NCBI GenBank assembly: GCA_963751335.1
Contig: CAVVUB010000008.1
Location: 1,054,001-1,118,000 of the forward strand
Source: Bog-473 sp963751335
GTDB taxonomy: Bacteria; Actinomycetota; Acidimicrobiia; Acidimicrobiales; RAAP-2
DNA length: 64,000 nt
Direction: 5' to 3'
Shown here: piece after piece, positions 63,703-64,000 of the stretch
How the letters are laid out: each line of letters opens with the position of its first letter
Numbering within the stretch: the first letter of the stretch is position 1
Program-made: the position numbers and the translations under genes
The notes under the pieces: model-generated
What the model saw: only the letters and a program-made list of their open reading frames with translations
Databases searched by the model: none
Told to the model about the DNA's origin: nothing

Positions 63703-64000
63703 TCAGCGGAAGTCGAAGGCAACCTTGATGGCGCCGCTCTCCTTCTGGGTGGCCAAGGAGACGAAGGCGTCGCGCCATGCCTCGAGGCGGAAGGTGTGGG
63801 TCAGCATCCCGGTCATGTCGACGCGGCCCTCCGAGGCCAGCTTCAGGTAGTGGGCGATGCCGTGCATGCGGACGCCGTCCACCTCCTCCACCCCGAACGC
63901 GTTCGAGCCGACCCAGGAGATCTCCTTGAAGTAGAGCGGCGACCATTCCCAACGCTCGGGCGCGTGCACGCCGCTCTTGACCATGGTGCCGCGCTGCTTG
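63703..64000 (-). CDS. zinc-binding (MDR-type) dehydrogenase, 3' end only (partial)
   Basis: Only the last 98 codons are in the window; the gene runs off the right edge. The visible part (WEWSPLYFKEISWVGSNAFGVEEV and HYLKLASEGRVDMTGMLTHTFRLEAWRDAF, ending ESGAIKVAFDF) is the C-terminus of a medium-chain dehydrogenase/reductase. Catalytic residues lie outside. It ends 210 bp from the ferritin-like gene; that gap shows no gene. Confidence 0.75.
   Translation of the reverse strand, partial: KQRGTMVKSGVHAPERWEWSPLYFKEISWVGSNAFGVEEVDGVRMHGIAHYLKLASEGRVDMTGMLTHTFRLEAWRDAFVSLATQKESGAIKVAFDFR

Overview
The window is high-GC DNA with dense genes, many 1-8 bp gene overlaps (GTGA, ATGA, TGATG) and frequent GTG starts. 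It carries a mycobacterial-type steroid side-chain module, F420-type oxidoreductases, DUF222-HNH, BsaP, and a secreted protein with repeats of the 'GYWLVASDGGIFAFGDAGF' kind. Together these point to an actinobacterium, most likely of the class Acidimicrobiia; the class is an inference from protein style. No rRNA, tRNA or CRISPR array was seen.

Layout. 1-3400: an Anbu proteasome-like peptidase, glutaminase, and an SRPBCC-ArsR-SRPBCC operon with a clear promoter and palindromic operator. 3500-8750: an operon matching the igr/steroid C-17 side-chain module (chsE2, chsH2, chsE1, chsH1, ltp2). 8750-11240: an insertion with a decayed IS30 transposase and a membrane protein, bounded by a second copy of the ltp2 3' end. 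11250-14250: a FadD17-like ligase and a divergent luciferase-like oxidoreductase sharing a KstR-like box. 14270-19400: a P-loop kinase, a small gene with a decayed duplicate, and two secreted propeller-like proteins. 19400-32360: a mixed block with two acyl-CoA ligases (one FadD19-like with a KstR-like box), aldolase, SRPBCC, SDR, HIT, PaiB-like and acyl-CoA dehydrogenase genes. 32380-39300: archaeal-type riboflavin synthase and biotin genes bioA-bioF-bioD, then DUF222-HNH, then bioB-bsaP on the other strand. 39370-48855: acyl-CoA dehydrogenase, a TetR/MFS pair with an operator, P450, cupin, amidase, F420-type oxidoreductase. 48850-53070: PPK2 and an orphan adenine methylase, then a methyltransferase and a membrane protein. 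53170-57970: a CrtC-like/CMD/VOC group, a secreted repeat lipoprotein and a sterol-desaturase-family protein. 58180-64000: a deazaflavin reductase, an operon of three double-YbjQ proteins, a ferritin-like diiron protein and the end of a zinc-type dehydrogenase.

How the genes fit together. FadD19-like and FadD17-like ligases would activate steroid side chains. ChsE1/E2, ChsH1/H2 and Ltp2 would then remove the last three carbons as propionyl-CoA. KstR-like boxes stand in front of all three units. The biotin genes form one near-complete late pathway (BioF, BioA, BioD, BioB) plus the BioB helper BsaP.

Two cautions. At least six otherwise intact genes each carry one single-base frameshift, mostly at short homopolymers or GC-rich repeats, which looks like long-read consensus error rather than gene decay. 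The genome is also rich in short tandem repeats, both between genes and inside coding regions as hexanucleotide runs that encode Ala-Gly, Ser-Gly, Pro-Ala or Thr tracts.
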